A DNA stretch of 18,074 nucleotides from CAYVBJ01 sp964415185 (GTDB taxonomy: Bacteria > Bacteroidota > Rhodothermia > Balneolales > Balneolaceae). The position numbers and the translations under genes are program-made. Each line of letters begins with the position of its first letter. The stretch's first letter is position 1. The stretch lies in NCBI GenBank assembly GCA_964415185.1, contig CAYPZI010000053.1, forward strand, positions 1 through 18,074. Reading direction: 5' to 3'. Below are positions 1-8,199 of the stretch, in pieces. The notes under the pieces were generated by a model. That model was given only the letters and a program-made list of their open reading frames with translations, made no database searches and was not told where the DNA came from.

Positions 1-453
1 ATGCTCGCCTTCACCAAGGTTTTGAAGGTTGTCGGTACTCACTACGGTACCATTGGCATCGCGCACCAAAATCTCTACATCGGATGCCAGTTGATTCAGC
101 TTTATCGAGATGTCCGTAGCGCCGTTATCACCCACGGAAACCTGGTCCCCGAAAACCTTTACGGTTTTGCCTGCCAGTGATGAGGCAAGCGAGTTGTTCA
201 GGCCGTTACTCATCACCTGCTGTGCCTGTGATAGCTCAGCAATACCTGTATTTACATTAATAAGTTGCTCTACCGAGTTGAACTGTGCAAGCTGTGCTGC
301 GAACTCGGTTCCTTCCATCGGGTTGATGGGATCCTGGTTCTGAAGCTGTGCCACCAGCAACTGCAAAAACTCGTTCTTACCGAGATCTCCGTTTGCCCGT
401 CCGGCATTTTGATTCGCTCCTGCTATTGATTGTCCTATTCCGTTAATTTCCAT
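1..453 (-). CDS. flgD: FlgD, flagellar hook-cap protein (5' part; C-terminus beyond left edge)
   Basis: FlgD caps the growing hook outside the cell and is needed for polymerisation of hook subunits. The 151 codons visible on the minus strand begin at ATG 453-451 and stay open to base 1, so the C-terminal part is missing because of the window edge. The family signature is clear: residues 26-64 read KNEFLQLLVAQLQNQDP followed by NPMEGTEFAAQLAQF, the conserved N-terminal FlgD block. From about residue 90 the sequence enters the FlgD beta-rich region (AGKTVKVFG, VEILVRDANG). The start is supported by CGAGGA about six bases upstream, one of the better Shine-Dalgarno-like sequences in the operon. 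It is the last operon gene visible, 19 nt after fliK, as in the Bacillus-type order where flgD (ylxG) follows fliK. Confidence 0.96.
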   Translation of the reverse strand, partial: MEINGIGQSIAGANQNAGRANGDLGKNEFLQLLVAQLQNQDPINPMEGTEFAAQLAQFNSVEQLINVNTGIAELSQAQQVMSNGLNNSLASSLAGKTVKVFGDQVSVGDNGATDISIKLNQLASDVEILVRDANGTVVSTDNLQNLGEGEH

Positions 454-472
454 ACAAGTTCCTCGTTTTTGT

Positions 473-2104
473 TTAAGCTGTCCATTCGTTATTGTTGAAC
501 CCGAAATACCTGGCACTTCTCACGCCCGGCTGCAATTTCGGTCCATCCCCGTTTTCATCAGGGGAATTCGACGGATTTAATCCGCTTGCTTCACTGCTCT
601 TTTTGCTTTCGGGAGAATATTGCCCGCCATCGTTTTCCGATTCCATAAACTGAAGGTTCACATCCAGGTCCATCTGCTCTTCAAGGTACTGGCGTATTTC
701 ATTGGCATGCTGCTGAATCAGGCGGTTCATCTCACTGTTTGCCGACCCGAGCTGAAGCTGTACCACGCCATCTGCCTTTCTGAGAGAGAGCTGGATTTTT
801 GTACCGTCATCAAACATGAATTGATGTTTTTGCCAGCCGTTCTGATCTGTCCTGGCATGTTGCAATTCCTGTTTTACGATCTGCGCAAGGCGGACCGACA
901 AACTTCTTCGCCCGGATGCCTGGAATATTACCGGCGAATCATTGCGTATCGCTTGTGATTCATGGTTCCTTGTGCGGTTTACATCAGCCGCTTCCGTACT
1001 CTTTATATCCTTATTTTGACTCAATTCAGCCTCCGGCACTTCTGATGCCTTCACCTGTTGCATTCCATTATCCGGCAGATTCATTTGGCTGCTTTTATTC
1101 ACCTCAGGCCTGCTTTCCTGAACCGGAATACGGATGTTTTTGAACCCGTTTCTTGAAATCTCCTGCCGAGGCTCTCCTTTTTCCGCACCGGCAACAGCCT
1201 GAAACTCTCCCTGTTGCCGCCTTCCGGATTTTGAAGGTTCGGTTTTAGTTGCAAATTCCGTGTTTTTTACGGCATTTCGGACCACTTCATTTTGAAGATT
1301 AAAGCTCGTTGAATGGCCGGAATTTTTAAGCCCTTCTGCCACCATGCTTTTTTCAATCCGGATGGCAGCCTGGTTGATTTCCGCCTGCTTCACCTGTTTT
1401 TTTACTTCACCACCATGACTTTCCGGAATAAAGACCTTGCTTTCGGTTTTGTTTTCAGCCCGGTTCGCAACCGTTTGTTTCATACCGGTTTGAATTGCAC
1501 CTTGTTTAAACTGTGCTTTTTCAACGTTGGAAATCACTGCTGCAACTTTTTCTGAGTTTGCTGCCTGCTTCATATCCTCTCCCTGCCCCAGGAACAGGTT
1601 AACAGGTTTTAAATCCGAACTTGCATCTCCTTTAAGTACCGATCCGCCGGCACCCGTTTCTTTAATGATACCCGGTTTGATATTTTGTCCGTCATCACCT
1701 TCCACTATGCCGGATAACTGAGTTCTTTGCAGCGAATTCTTATTCACCTCTTCAGTTGTAAAACCATTCAATTTTTCTGCCTGGATTTGAACCTTGTTTT
1801 GATCAACAACTTTTAACTGTTCTTCTCCCTCCGGCAACACCTGGTTTTCGGATGTAATCTGAACCTTTTCAGATTTTAAATCACTTTGCGCATTACTGAT
1901 CATTTGCATTTGTGAAAATCCGCCTTCTTCACCAGTATCGATATTTGATTCACCACTTTCCGAAAAACCGGACAACAGCGCAGCCAGCTTTCCTGCGAAC
2001 CCGTTCGAATCAGATAAACCGGCCATGTTTTTATCCGTTTCGGCCTTTAGGCCTGTCATGGTGTTGCCGGCCGGATTGGTAAATTTTGAGATTAATTCAA
2101 GCAT
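473..2104 (-). CDS. fliK: FliK, flagellar hook-length control protein
   Basis: FliK is a secreted ruler that ends hook growth and switches the export apparatus to filament substrates. This 543-residue protein has the expected build. A long hydrophilic N-terminal and middle region (about 1-395), rich in Gln, Lys, Glu, Ser and Asn, shows no strong family motif. A compact C-terminal domain follows at about 396-490, with FDDGTKIQLSLRKADGVVQLQL followed at a short distance by an amphipathic helix ending QYLEEQMDLDVNLQF. That matches the beta-helix pattern of the FliK C-terminal (Flg_hook) domain, but the usual L-x-P-x-x-L-G segment is not recognisable. A polar tail of about 50 residues follows. 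ATG shares one base with the stop of the upstream gene (TAATG), implying translational coupling. Position between the motE/ylxF-like gene and flgD strongly supports the call, which rests more on context and architecture than on motifs. Confidence 0.88.
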   Translation of the reverse strand: MLELISKFTNPAGNTMTGLKAETDKNMAGLSDSNGFAGKLAALLSGFSESGESNIDTGEEGGFSQMQMISNAQSDLKSEKVQITSENQVLPEGEEQLKVVDQNKVQIQAEKLNGFTTEEVNKNSLQRTQLSGIVEGDDGQNIKPGIIKETGAGGSVLKGDASSDLKPVNLFLGQGEDMKQAANSEKVAAVISNVEKAQFKQGAIQTGMKQTVANRAENKTESKVFIPESHGGEVKKQVKQAEINQAAIRIEKSMVAEGLKNSGHSTSFNLQNEVVRNAVKNTEFATKTEPSKSGRRQQGEFQAVAGAEKGEPRQEISRNGFKNIRIPVQESRPEVNKSSQMNLPDNGMQQVKASEVPEAELSQNKDIKSTEAADVNRTRNHESQAIRNDSPVIFQASGRRSLSVRLAQIVKQELQHARTDQNGWQKHQFMFDDGTKIQLSLRKADGVVQLQLGSANSEMNRLIQQHANEIRQYLEEQMDLDVNLQFMESENDGGQYSPESKKSSEASGLNPSNSPDENGDGPKLQPGVRSARYFGFNNNEWTA

Positions 2105-2679
2105 TACATTAATGTTTTTAAAATTTGGGATGCTTTTTGCGGGTCAAGTGTCCGCAGCAGTTTTTGTCTTTGCATTCCTGCAGAATATTCGTACAGTTTC
2201 AGCAACTCTTTATCATCAAGGCTGTTAACAATGGGTGCCAAATCCTCTTCGTCCATCGAAAGGAGAGTCTTGGCTGTTTCCTGAAGATTTTCATCCTTTT
2301 TCACACTCTTCAGTTTCGTTATTTCAGATTCATGATTTTGCTTCAGGTCCTCGATAACTTTTTGGAGGGAATCGATCTTCGCTTCATAAATCTGCATCGA
2401 ACTATTCCCGCGCTCTTCGTCAATTTGGATGCCTTCACTCTCATCGGGTGGCACGGTAACTGAATCAGGAATGATTTCACTGTTCAGGTTAACCATTTCT
2501 GCTTCCACAGGTTTTCCGTCTTCTGTTTCATTAAAAGAAACGGGGTTTTCTTCCTCGATAACCGCATCAGGACGAACTACCGGGTATACGAAGAACATCA
2601 GTGCAAGCAGAATCAGAAATGAACCTGCAAATGCGATTATAAACAATCCGATTTTCTTTTTGTCTATTTTTAAGCCCAT
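2104..2679 (-). CDS. MotE/YlxF-like flagellar protein with MgtE-N-like domain
   Basis: This 191-residue protein has one N-terminal transmembrane segment (about 10-33) after a short Lys-rich stretch. An acidic linker (40-92) and a coiled coil (about 96-128) follow. The C-terminal helical domain (about 134-191; LLSMDEEDLAPIVNSL, then LRTLDPQKASQILKTL) resembles the MgtE N-terminal repeat and FliG-like folds. That layout is that of the MotE/YlxF family. Sinorhizobium MotE is a chaperone for the periplasmic motility protein MotC, while the Bacillus ylxF gene sits between fliJ and fliK exactly as here. Its start overlaps the end of fliJ by 10 nt and its stop overlaps the fliK start by one base. 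The placement implies a role near the basal body with the C-terminal domain probably periplasmic, but the precise function in this organism is inference. No MotC is visible. Confidence 0.8.
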   Translation of the reverse strand: MGLKIDKKKIGLFIIAFAGSFLILLALMFFVYPVVRPDAVIEEENPVSFNETEDGKPVEAEMVNLNSEIIPDSVTVPPDESEGIQIDEERGNSSMQIYEAKIDSLQKVIEDLKQNHESEITKLKSVKKDENLQETAKTLLSMDEEDLAPIVNSLDDKELLKLYEYSAGMQRQKLLRTLDPQKASQILKTLM

Positions 2680-3113
2680 TCTTGCTGTTGTTTATAGTAG
2701 ATTTGAGTTGCTATCTCGTTTTGGAAAAGCTGCTCTTTTCTTTCCGCTTCCCGTTTGTACTCCAGGAATTTTTTTTGCCTTAACTTGATAAGAGCTTCTG
2801 TATCTCTCCTGGCTTTCAGAAGTACTGATTTCTGGACTGAAATATCCTTTTCCTTTTCAGAAAGTTCTTTTTTTAAACGGCTGATCTCTTTCATTTCCGA
2901 AAGGACAAATTCTTTCAGAATCCTTTCTTTATTATAGTCCGACCGCACCGTCTCCAGGCCATTTGCCATATAAGATTCAAGCTTTTCATTCCTGAGGGCA
3001 ATTTCCTTCAGGATTGCTTCCCGTTTATTCATGATCCCGGCAAGCTTTTGCTTTTCAATCTTTTCCTTATGCTTTCTGATTTTTAATACGGATTCGAGTT
3101 CAAAGACAAACAT
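2670..3113 (-). CDS. fliJ: FliJ, flagellar export chaperone / ATPase stalk
   Basis: FliJ is a small soluble coiled-coil protein that sits in the centre of the FliI hexamer and links it to the FlhA export gate. The 147-residue product is almost entirely charged helix. It opens with the family-typical FxFxLExVLxIRxHxE pattern (FVFELESVLKIRKHKEKIEK) and then shows heptad-like Lys/Glu/Leu repeats to the end (YKREAERKEQLFQNEIA). Length is close to the usual FliJ size. It lies 9 nt after fliI, and the downstream motE/ylxF-like gene overlaps its 3' end by 10 nt, consistent with one co-translated unit. FliJ sequences diverge strongly, so position after fliI carries much of the weight. Confidence 0.9.
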   Translation of the reverse strand: MFVFELESVLKIRKHKEKIEKQKLAGIMNKREAILKEIALRNEKLESYMANGLETVRSDYNKERILKEFVLSEMKEISRLKKELSEKEKDISVQKSVLLKARRDTEALIKLRQKKFLEYKREAERKEQLFQNEIATQIYYKQQQEWA

Positions 3114-3122
3114 AAAAATGAT

Positions 3123-4463
3123 TTATTGGTTTACATTTTTTTTGCCCTGAGGCGGCTGAACAACTGCATCCAGCTCTTTCCAGAGCGACCCGGGGGCATA
3201 GCCTTCCGATCCTTGTTTAAGGAAATCCCGCAGGCCTGAAATCTTGCTTATTGCTTCATCAATTTCGGGATTGGAACCTTTTGAATAGGCTCCGATACTG
3301 ATCAGGTCTTCCGCTTCACTATAGACCGCCAGCAGCTCCCTCGCCTTTTGGGAGATTTTCAACTGTCCGGGTTCTACAATCTGGTTCATAATCCTGGATA
3401 CACTTGAAAGCACATCAATGGCAGGATAGTGGTTTTTATGTGCCAGCTTTCTTGAAAGCACAATATGGCCGTCCAAAATCGATCGCACGGCATCGGCAAT
3501 AGGTTCATTCATATCATCATTATCTACCAAAACCGTGTAAAGGCCGGTAATACTGCCTTTTTCTGTTTTCCCGGCTCTTTCGAGCAGCTTGGGCAGCATG
3601 GCAAACACACTTGGGGTGTACCCTTTCGTAGTCGGAGGTTCGCCGGAAGCCAGGCCGATTTCCCTCTGGGCCATGGCCACCCGGGTCACCGAATCCATCA
3701 TCAGAAGCACGTTCTTCCCCCGGTCTCTGAAATATTCGGCAACTGCTGATGCCGTATATGCAGCTTTTACCCGGCTCATGGCAGCTTTGTCGGAAGTTGT
3801 AGCCACAACCACCGATTTTTTCAATCCCTCGTCGCCCAGTATTTCTTCGATAAACTCTTTTACTTCCCGCCCTCTTTCACCGATCAGTGCAATCACATTT
3901 ACATCGGCAGACGATTTTTTTGCGATCATGCCCATCAATGTGCTTTTACCCACACCGGAGCCGGCAAAAATACCGATTCTTTGACCTTCGCCTGTTGTGA
4001 TAAAAGCATCGATTGCCCGGATACCTGTTTCGAGAACCGAGTCGATATTTATTCTGTCCATAGGCCCGGGCGGGTCGTTATGCACCGGGTGGTTGATGCT
4101 GCCGGTAACCGGCCCCTTGCCGTCAATAGGCGTTCCGTTGGCATCAATCACACGTCCCATCATCGATTCGGATACCTTGATGCTCATCGAACCTGAGAGC
4201 GGTTCCACAAGGCAGCCGCCCTTGATACCCTCAACCCGGTCAAGAGGCATCAGCAGCGTGCGGTTGTTCTTGATTCCAACCACTTCTGCCCTGATTTTAT
4301 AACCCGATTCGGTGTGAATGGTATGCAATTCACCAACCGAAGCCCGAAGCCCTGTGGCTTCTATAACCGTCCCGATTACCGACGAAACTTTCCCGAACCG
4401 TTTGGCTTCATGGGTAATTTCGTCGAGCCTGTCTGATATTTCGTTTATGTAAGCTAAAAGCAT
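3123..4463 (-). CDS. fliI: FliI, flagellum-specific export ATPase
   Basis: FliI is the cytoplasmic ATPase of the flagellar type III export apparatus, related to the F1 beta subunit. The 446-residue protein has the N-terminal beta-barrel (about 20-95) and then the RecA-like core. Walker A is GSGVGKST at 168-175. The IALIGERGREVKEFIE segment is at 191-206, Walker B NVLLMMDS at 251-258, and the GEPPTTKGYTPSVF segment at 274-287, all diagnostic of FliI/SctN rather than ATP synthase. The C-terminal helical region carries ISQKARELLAVYSEAEDLISIGAYSKG in two adjacent pieces, typical of FliI. It lies 18 nt after fliH and 9 nt before fliJ. Start is ATG 4463-4461. Confidence 0.98.
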   Translation of the reverse strand: MLLAYINEISDRLDEITHEAKRFGKVSSVIGTVIEATGLRASVGELHTIHTESGYKIRAEVVGIKNNRTLLMPLDRVEGIKGGCLVEPLSGSMSIKVSESMMGRVIDANGTPIDGKGPVTGSINHPVHNDPPGPMDRINIDSVLETGIRAIDAFITTGEGQRIGIFAGSGVGKSTLMGMIAKKSSADVNVIALIGERGREVKEFIEEILGDEGLKKSVVVATTSDKAAMSRVKAAYTASAVAEYFRDRGKNVLLMMDSVTRVAMAQREIGLASGEPPTTKGYTPSVFAMLPKLLERAGKTEKGSITGLYTVLVDNDDMNEPIADAVRSILDGHIVLSRKLAHKNHYPAIDVLSSVSRIMNQIVEPGQLKISQKARELLAVYSEAEDLISIGAYSKGSNPEIDEAISKISGLRDFLKQGSEGYAPGSLWKELDAVVQPPQGKKNVNQ

Positions 4464-4481
4464 ATTCTTTATACTGAATTT

Positions 4482-5180
4482 TCAGTTATCGTCCTCAGCA
4501 AGGGAGATGGATTCACGGAAATCCTTAAGCTTTTTCCTGAACTGTTTTACAATTTGTTCACTGTTCGTATCCACCCTGTACTCACCCGGCTGAAGGTCAG
4601 CCGATGCCCTGAGTACGATATGTTCCGTATTCTGCATCTCCCCGATTTTTTCCCCGACAGTTTCAAGGTCCGGCTCTGCCACGTCCACAATCACCCTTGT
4701 ACTTGATTCAAGCTCATTTATGATCTGTTCGATTTCATTTGTGACCCTCTCATTCAGTATTTCATTTTTAACAGGCAAAGCAAGAATTTTTTCCGCTATA
4801 TCAAAAGCCATGCCTGCGATATGCGGTTTTACCTGGTTCATCAGATCTTCAAGATGAGAGTCTACACTTTTCAATGCCGACATCACCGAACCGACACTCT
4901 CGTTCAGCTCTTTTCTTGCTTTTTTCACCCCCGATTCAAGCCCTTCACGGAATGCATTTTCGGATGCGGCCTTTACCTCGCTCTCGAGCTTCAGATTCCA
5001 TTCCTCTTCCTTTTCCGACAGGATTTTCTTTACCTGGTCGGCAGTGTACAGCTCTTCCTGATCTTTTTCCTGCTTTCCGGACGGATCATAGGCCGGCCCG
5101 GAATGAAAAAGGGATTCGTAATTAATTTTTATTCCCCGGTTATTATTTTCTGTCATTTCCTGGATCATTTTTCTACTCAA
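4482..5180 (-). CDS. fliH: FliH, regulator of the flagellar export ATPase
   Basis: FliH forms a dimeric peripheral stalk that holds FliI and tethers it to the C-ring. The 232-residue product has a polar N-terminal part (1-45) and a long charged helical region (about 45-115; ILSEKEEEWNLKLESEVKAA) that includes FREGLESGVKKA. This helical region includes the Gly-containing helix style known in FliH, though not a long GxxxG repeat. The C-terminal domain (about 115-232) contains MAFDIAEKILALPVKNE and LQPGEYRVDTNSEQIVKQFRKKL, matching the FliH/YscL/V-ATPase E-subunit type. The chosen ATG overlaps fliG by 8 nt. An internal ATG nine codons later (MTENNN) is an alternative start. Neighbours fliG and fliI make the assignment secure. 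Confidence 0.93.
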   Translation of the reverse strand: MSRKMIQEMTENNNRGIKINYESLFHSGPAYDPSGKQEKDQEELYTADQVKKILSEKEEEWNLKLESEVKAASENAFREGLESGVKKARKELNESVGSVMSALKSVDSHLEDLMNQVKPHIAGMAFDIAEKILALPVKNEILNERVTNEIEQIINELESSTRVIVDVAEPDLETVGEKIGEMQNTEHIVLRASADLQPGEYRVDTNSEQIVKQFRKKLKDFRESISLAEDDN

Positions 5181-6228
5181 TTATTTGGTCTTCATCCTTG
5201 TTCCGAATGGATATCTTTCCTTCCTGGTCCATCTGTTTAATGGATTTGACGATGTTTTGCTGTGCTTCTTCCACTTTCTTCACATGAACGGGGCCGAGTG
5301 CCTCAAGGTCATCAATCAAAATATCCTTGGCTCTTGTTGACATATTGGCCAGGAATTTTTCCTTAATTTTTTCATCCACACCTTTCAGGCCGGTTACCAT
5401 ATCCTGCTTATCAAGCTTGGCAACAATGGATTGCATCGTTCTGTCGTCCAGGTCAAGAATATCTTCAAACAGGAACATCTGGTCTTTAATCTCTTTGGCA
5501 AGGTCAGGGTCAACAGCTTCGATCGATTCCAGAACACTGCGCTCGGTTGCAATATCCGATTCGTTTAAAATGCCTGCCACGGCCGAGGCGCCCTTGTGAA
5601 CATTGTTTCTTTCGGTGTATTCCGAACTTAGCTGATCCTTGATTACATGCGAGAGTTCCTCAACCACATCAGCCGATATTTTTCCAAGTTTTGCCATACG
5701 AAATGCAACATCTCCCCTGAAATCGGCAGGAAGGTGAGTCAGTATTTCCGCCGATTTATTCAGCTTCAGGTGTGCCAGTATAACAGCTGCGATCTGCGGA
5801 TGCTCATTTTGAAGAAACCGTACGATATTTTCGGTTTCACTGTTTTGAATGATGCTAAAGGCATCTTCGCCCCGCTCGGCTTCAAATTTCTTGAACATCT
5901 CTTCGGCCTGGCTTTTGCCTTTGGTCTGTTCCAGAAGGTTTTTGGCAATATCTTCTCCTCCTTCAACAAGGAATTTCCGTTCTTGCATCAGGTTGTGAAA
6001 TTCATTCAGTACGGTATCGACCACATCCGGACTGATATTTTTCATTTCGGAAATGGCTTTAGTAATTTTTTCCACTTCAGGATCGCGCAATTCCTTGAGA
6101 ATTTTAGACGCTTTTTCCACACCGAATGATATCAGGAAAACCGCTGCTTTCTGCACACCTGACAGGTCTTTATGGTCTTCTATCAGATCTTCCTGTTCTT
6201 TCTCTATCATCATCGTAGGATCGGGCAT
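5173..6228 (-). CDS. fliG: FliG, flagellar motor switch protein
   Basis: FliG is the rotor protein that couples the stator to the MS-ring and switches rotation. The 351-residue protein shows the full three-domain layout. The N-domain begins LSGVQKAAVFLISFGVEKAS (22-41). The middle domain carries the EHPQ motif at 142-145 (NEHPQIAAVILAHL), and MFLFEDI at 251-257 is the MFxF linker. The C-terminal torque region NMSTRAKDILIDDLEALGP (295-313) follows. Aligned by eye with E. coli FliG, Arg299 and Asp306/Asp307 match the torque residues Arg281 and Asp288/Asp289, Lys282 matches Lys264, and His315 replaces Arg297. The alignment is from memory. It is 8 nt after fliF and overlaps fliH by 8 nt. Confidence 0.98.
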   Translation of the reverse strand: MPDPTMMIEKEQEDLIEDHKDLSGVQKAAVFLISFGVEKASKILKELRDPEVEKITKAISEMKNISPDVVDTVLNEFHNLMQERKFLVEGGEDIAKNLLEQTKGKSQAEEMFKKFEAERGEDAFSIIQNSETENIVRFLQNEHPQIAAVILAHLKLNKSAEILTHLPADFRGDVAFRMAKLGKISADVVEELSHVIKDQLSSEYTERNNVHKGASAVAGILNESDIATERSVLESIEAVDPDLAKEIKDQMFLFEDILDLDDRTMQSIVAKLDKQDMVTGLKGVDEKIKEKFLANMSTRAKDILIDDLEALGPVHVKKVEEAQQNIVKSIKQMDQEGKISIRNKDEDQIIE

Positions 6229-6236
6229 AAGTCTGA

Positions 6237-7850
6237 TTAATGAGCTCTTTGGTTGATCATGGTTCTTAACAATGCGGCAGCTTCGCCAGCACTTTCATCT
6301 ACAAATTTGTTAATTTCTTCTGTCCTTACAGATGCTCTCTGCAGTTTCTTGCGGGCATCATCACTTAACTTCTTACCGTAAAGATCTTCGTTCTCTTCTT
6401 CTGTTTCACCTTCCAGGTATTTATCACCGGCGTGTTCTTTCAATGAATCCTTTGCCTGATCGTTTCCGGCAATCAGGGGATCCATTTCAAAACTGAAATT
6501 CTTTGTCATCCTGAATACCATCACTGCAATCACAACCATAATGATGGTTAAAAACAAATACCTGATAATATCTGAAACCGGAAGATTCTGAATCCATCCG
6601 CCGGTTTCCGGATCACCTGCAAATGGATCCTGAAACCTGATCTGGGTAACAACAACCTGGTCGCCGCGCTGCGTGTTAAGCCCGATAGCACTGCTCATTA
6701 CTTCCTCTATTTCAGCAATTTCCTCATCGCTGTAGGGCTCATACCGGTCTTCTGTTTCTTCATTTTCTGCCGCTATTTTTTTGTGATCAAGTAAAATGGA
6801 TGCACTGATACGTGTGATTTCACCCACACCTTTTTCCTGCTGTTCACGTGTTTTGTTTACTTCATAATTTCGTACCTGTACGGTCGATTCATCCTCTCGG
6901 GCATTCGATACAAACGGCTCCGTTTCTTCACCTGACCTGATTGCTTCTCTCGACTCATCCGCATTTCGCGTCACCCTCCTTTCTTCCGAGATAATCGTCC
7001 TGCTTTCGGGGTCAATGCTGTCAAGCTCTCTGATTACCTTGTCAAAATTATGCTCCGTCGATACCCGTAAAATGCTGTTGCCGGGCCCTAAAACCCTGTC
7101 CAGCATCGATTGGCCCTTGTTTGTGAGATAAGTTTCCATATCCTGCCTCACACGGATATGTGCCGAGCTTGCCGAAACTTCACTGCTTACAAGCACGTTT
7201 TCGGATATTCGGTTTCCAAGGTGATCGAGAATAACCACATTATCGATAGCAAGGCCTTCAACACTGCCGGCAATCAGGGAGCCGATTCCTTCAATTTGTT
7301 CTTTTCCAAGCCTCTTGCCCCTGCTCAGATTCAGGATGACTGAAGCCGAAGGCTCAATCGTACTCTCCTGAAACGGCGAACGTTCGGGCAGCACAATATG
7401 AATCCTGGAGCCTTCAACCTGTTCAAGGCTGTTGACAGTCCTGGCAAGTTCGCCCTCAAGTGCTCTCTTTTGGTTCAAACGCTGCATGAAATCCGTCATT
7501 CCCAAAGCATTTTCATCAAACAGTTCATAACCCTTGTACTCACTTCCGGCCACACCTTCAGCCGCGAATTTGAGCCTCAGGTCATAAACCCTTTCTCTTG
7601 GAACCGCAATGGTTTTTCCGTTATCTCTAAGTTCATAGGAAATTCCGGTTGATTGCAGTTCTTCAACTATTTCCTGTGCAGAAGCAGGGTTCAATGATCC
7701 GAATAGTACGGAATAGCTTGGCTTGAGTGCCCAGTAAAACATCATACCGATGATCAAAAGGATCCCGATTGAAAAAAGTGCAAAAAGGGTTTTTTGAGCA
7801 CCACTCAGCGGGCTGAAAAAGTTTTTAATTAGTTGCAGGTATCTGGCCAT
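6237..7850 (-). CDS. fliF: FliF, flagellar MS-ring protein
   Basis: FliF forms the MS-ring in the inner membrane, the base on which the rest of the flagellum is built. The 537-residue protein has the expected two transmembrane segments (about 22-41 and 428-446) enclosing the large periplasmic ring-building region. That region includes the secretin-like ring domains (ISYELRDNGKTIAVPRERVY and the LNQKRALEGELARTVNSLE block). The C-terminus at about 505-537 (TEEINKFVDESAGEAAALLRTMI, read in overlapping pieces) is the helix pair that binds the FliG N-domain. Length is near the family norm. It follows fliE by 15 nt and precedes fliG by 8 nt. Confidence 0.98.
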   Translation of the reverse strand: MARYLQLIKNFFSPLSGAQKTLFALFSIGILLIIGMMFYWALKPSYSVLFGSLNPASAQEIVEELQSTGISYELRDNGKTIAVPRERVYDLRLKFAAEGVAGSEYKGYELFDENALGMTDFMQRLNQKRALEGELARTVNSLEQVEGSRIHIVLPERSPFQESTIEPSASVILNLSRGKRLGKEQIEGIGSLIAGSVEGLAIDNVVILDHLGNRISENVLVSSEVSASSAHIRVRQDMETYLTNKGQSMLDRVLGPGNSILRVSTEHNFDKVIRELDSIDPESRTIISEERRVTRNADESREAIRSGEETEPFVSNAREDESTVQVRNYEVNKTREQQEKGVGEITRISASILLDHKKIAAENEETEDRYEPYSDEEIAEIEEVMSSAIGLNTQRGDQVVVTQIRFQDPFAGDPETGGWIQNLPVSDIIRYLFLTIIMVVIAVMVFRMTKNFSFEMDPLIAGNDQAKDSLKEHAGDKYLEGETEEENEDLYGKKLSDDARKKLQRASVRTEEINKFVDESAGEAAALLRTMINQRAH

Positions 7851-7865
7851 GGTTCATTAATCGTT

Positions 7866-8186
7866 TTAAATTTGCATCCTGCTAAGTTCCTGGTATGTAT
7901 CTACAGCCCTGTTTCTAATTTCAACCATCAGTTGAAAACTTAACTGGGCTTTTTCCAGTCCAATCATTACTTCGTGTATATTTTCGGCATCACCTGCTAT
8001 AACCGCTTCCGTATTTGATTCAGATGTTTTTTGCATTTGATCTACCGAATTCACCGCTTCCTTGATCATATCGGCAAATGTCTGATCGCCGCCTTGATCG
8101 AACTGCAGTTTTTTCAAACCGCCAACACCCTCACTGCCCGGTTGGCGGTTTATCGATTGAATAAGTTGAATTGCTTCCTGTGCCAT
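7866..8186 (-). CDS. fliE: FliE, MS-ring/rod junction protein
   Basis: FliE is a small exported protein at the junction between the MS-ring and the proximal rod. The 106-residue product matches the family in length and in its C-terminal half. FADMIKEAVNSVDQMQ (38-53) is followed by the signature NIHEVMIGLEKAQLSFQLMV and a closing RNRAVDTYQELSRMQI. The first 30 residues are variable, as is usual. It lies 13 nt after the unrecognised small gene and 15 nt before fliF, the normal place for fliE apart from the inserted gene. Confidence 0.96.
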   Translation of the reverse strand: MAQEAIQLIQSINRQPGSEGVGGLKKLQFDQGGDQTFADMIKEAVNSVDQMQKTSESNTEAVIAGDAENIHEVMIGLEKAQLSFQLMVEIRNRAVDTYQELSRMQI

Positions 8187-8199
8187 TTTTTTATTTCTG

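Noticed and set aside
511..526. Plus-strand TGGCACTTCTCACGCC resembling a sigma-54 site inside fliK
   Set aside because: The -12 half reads ACGC rather than TTGC, it is antisense within a coding region, and no plus-strand gene follows.
4821..5240. 139-residue plus-strand frame opposite fliH
   Set aside because: Cys/Phe-rich shadow of fliH with no motif or plausible start context.
5766..5969. 67-residue minus-strand frame inside fliG
   Set aside because: It is an alternative frame of fliG, which has complete domain motifs; no family resemblance or start signal.
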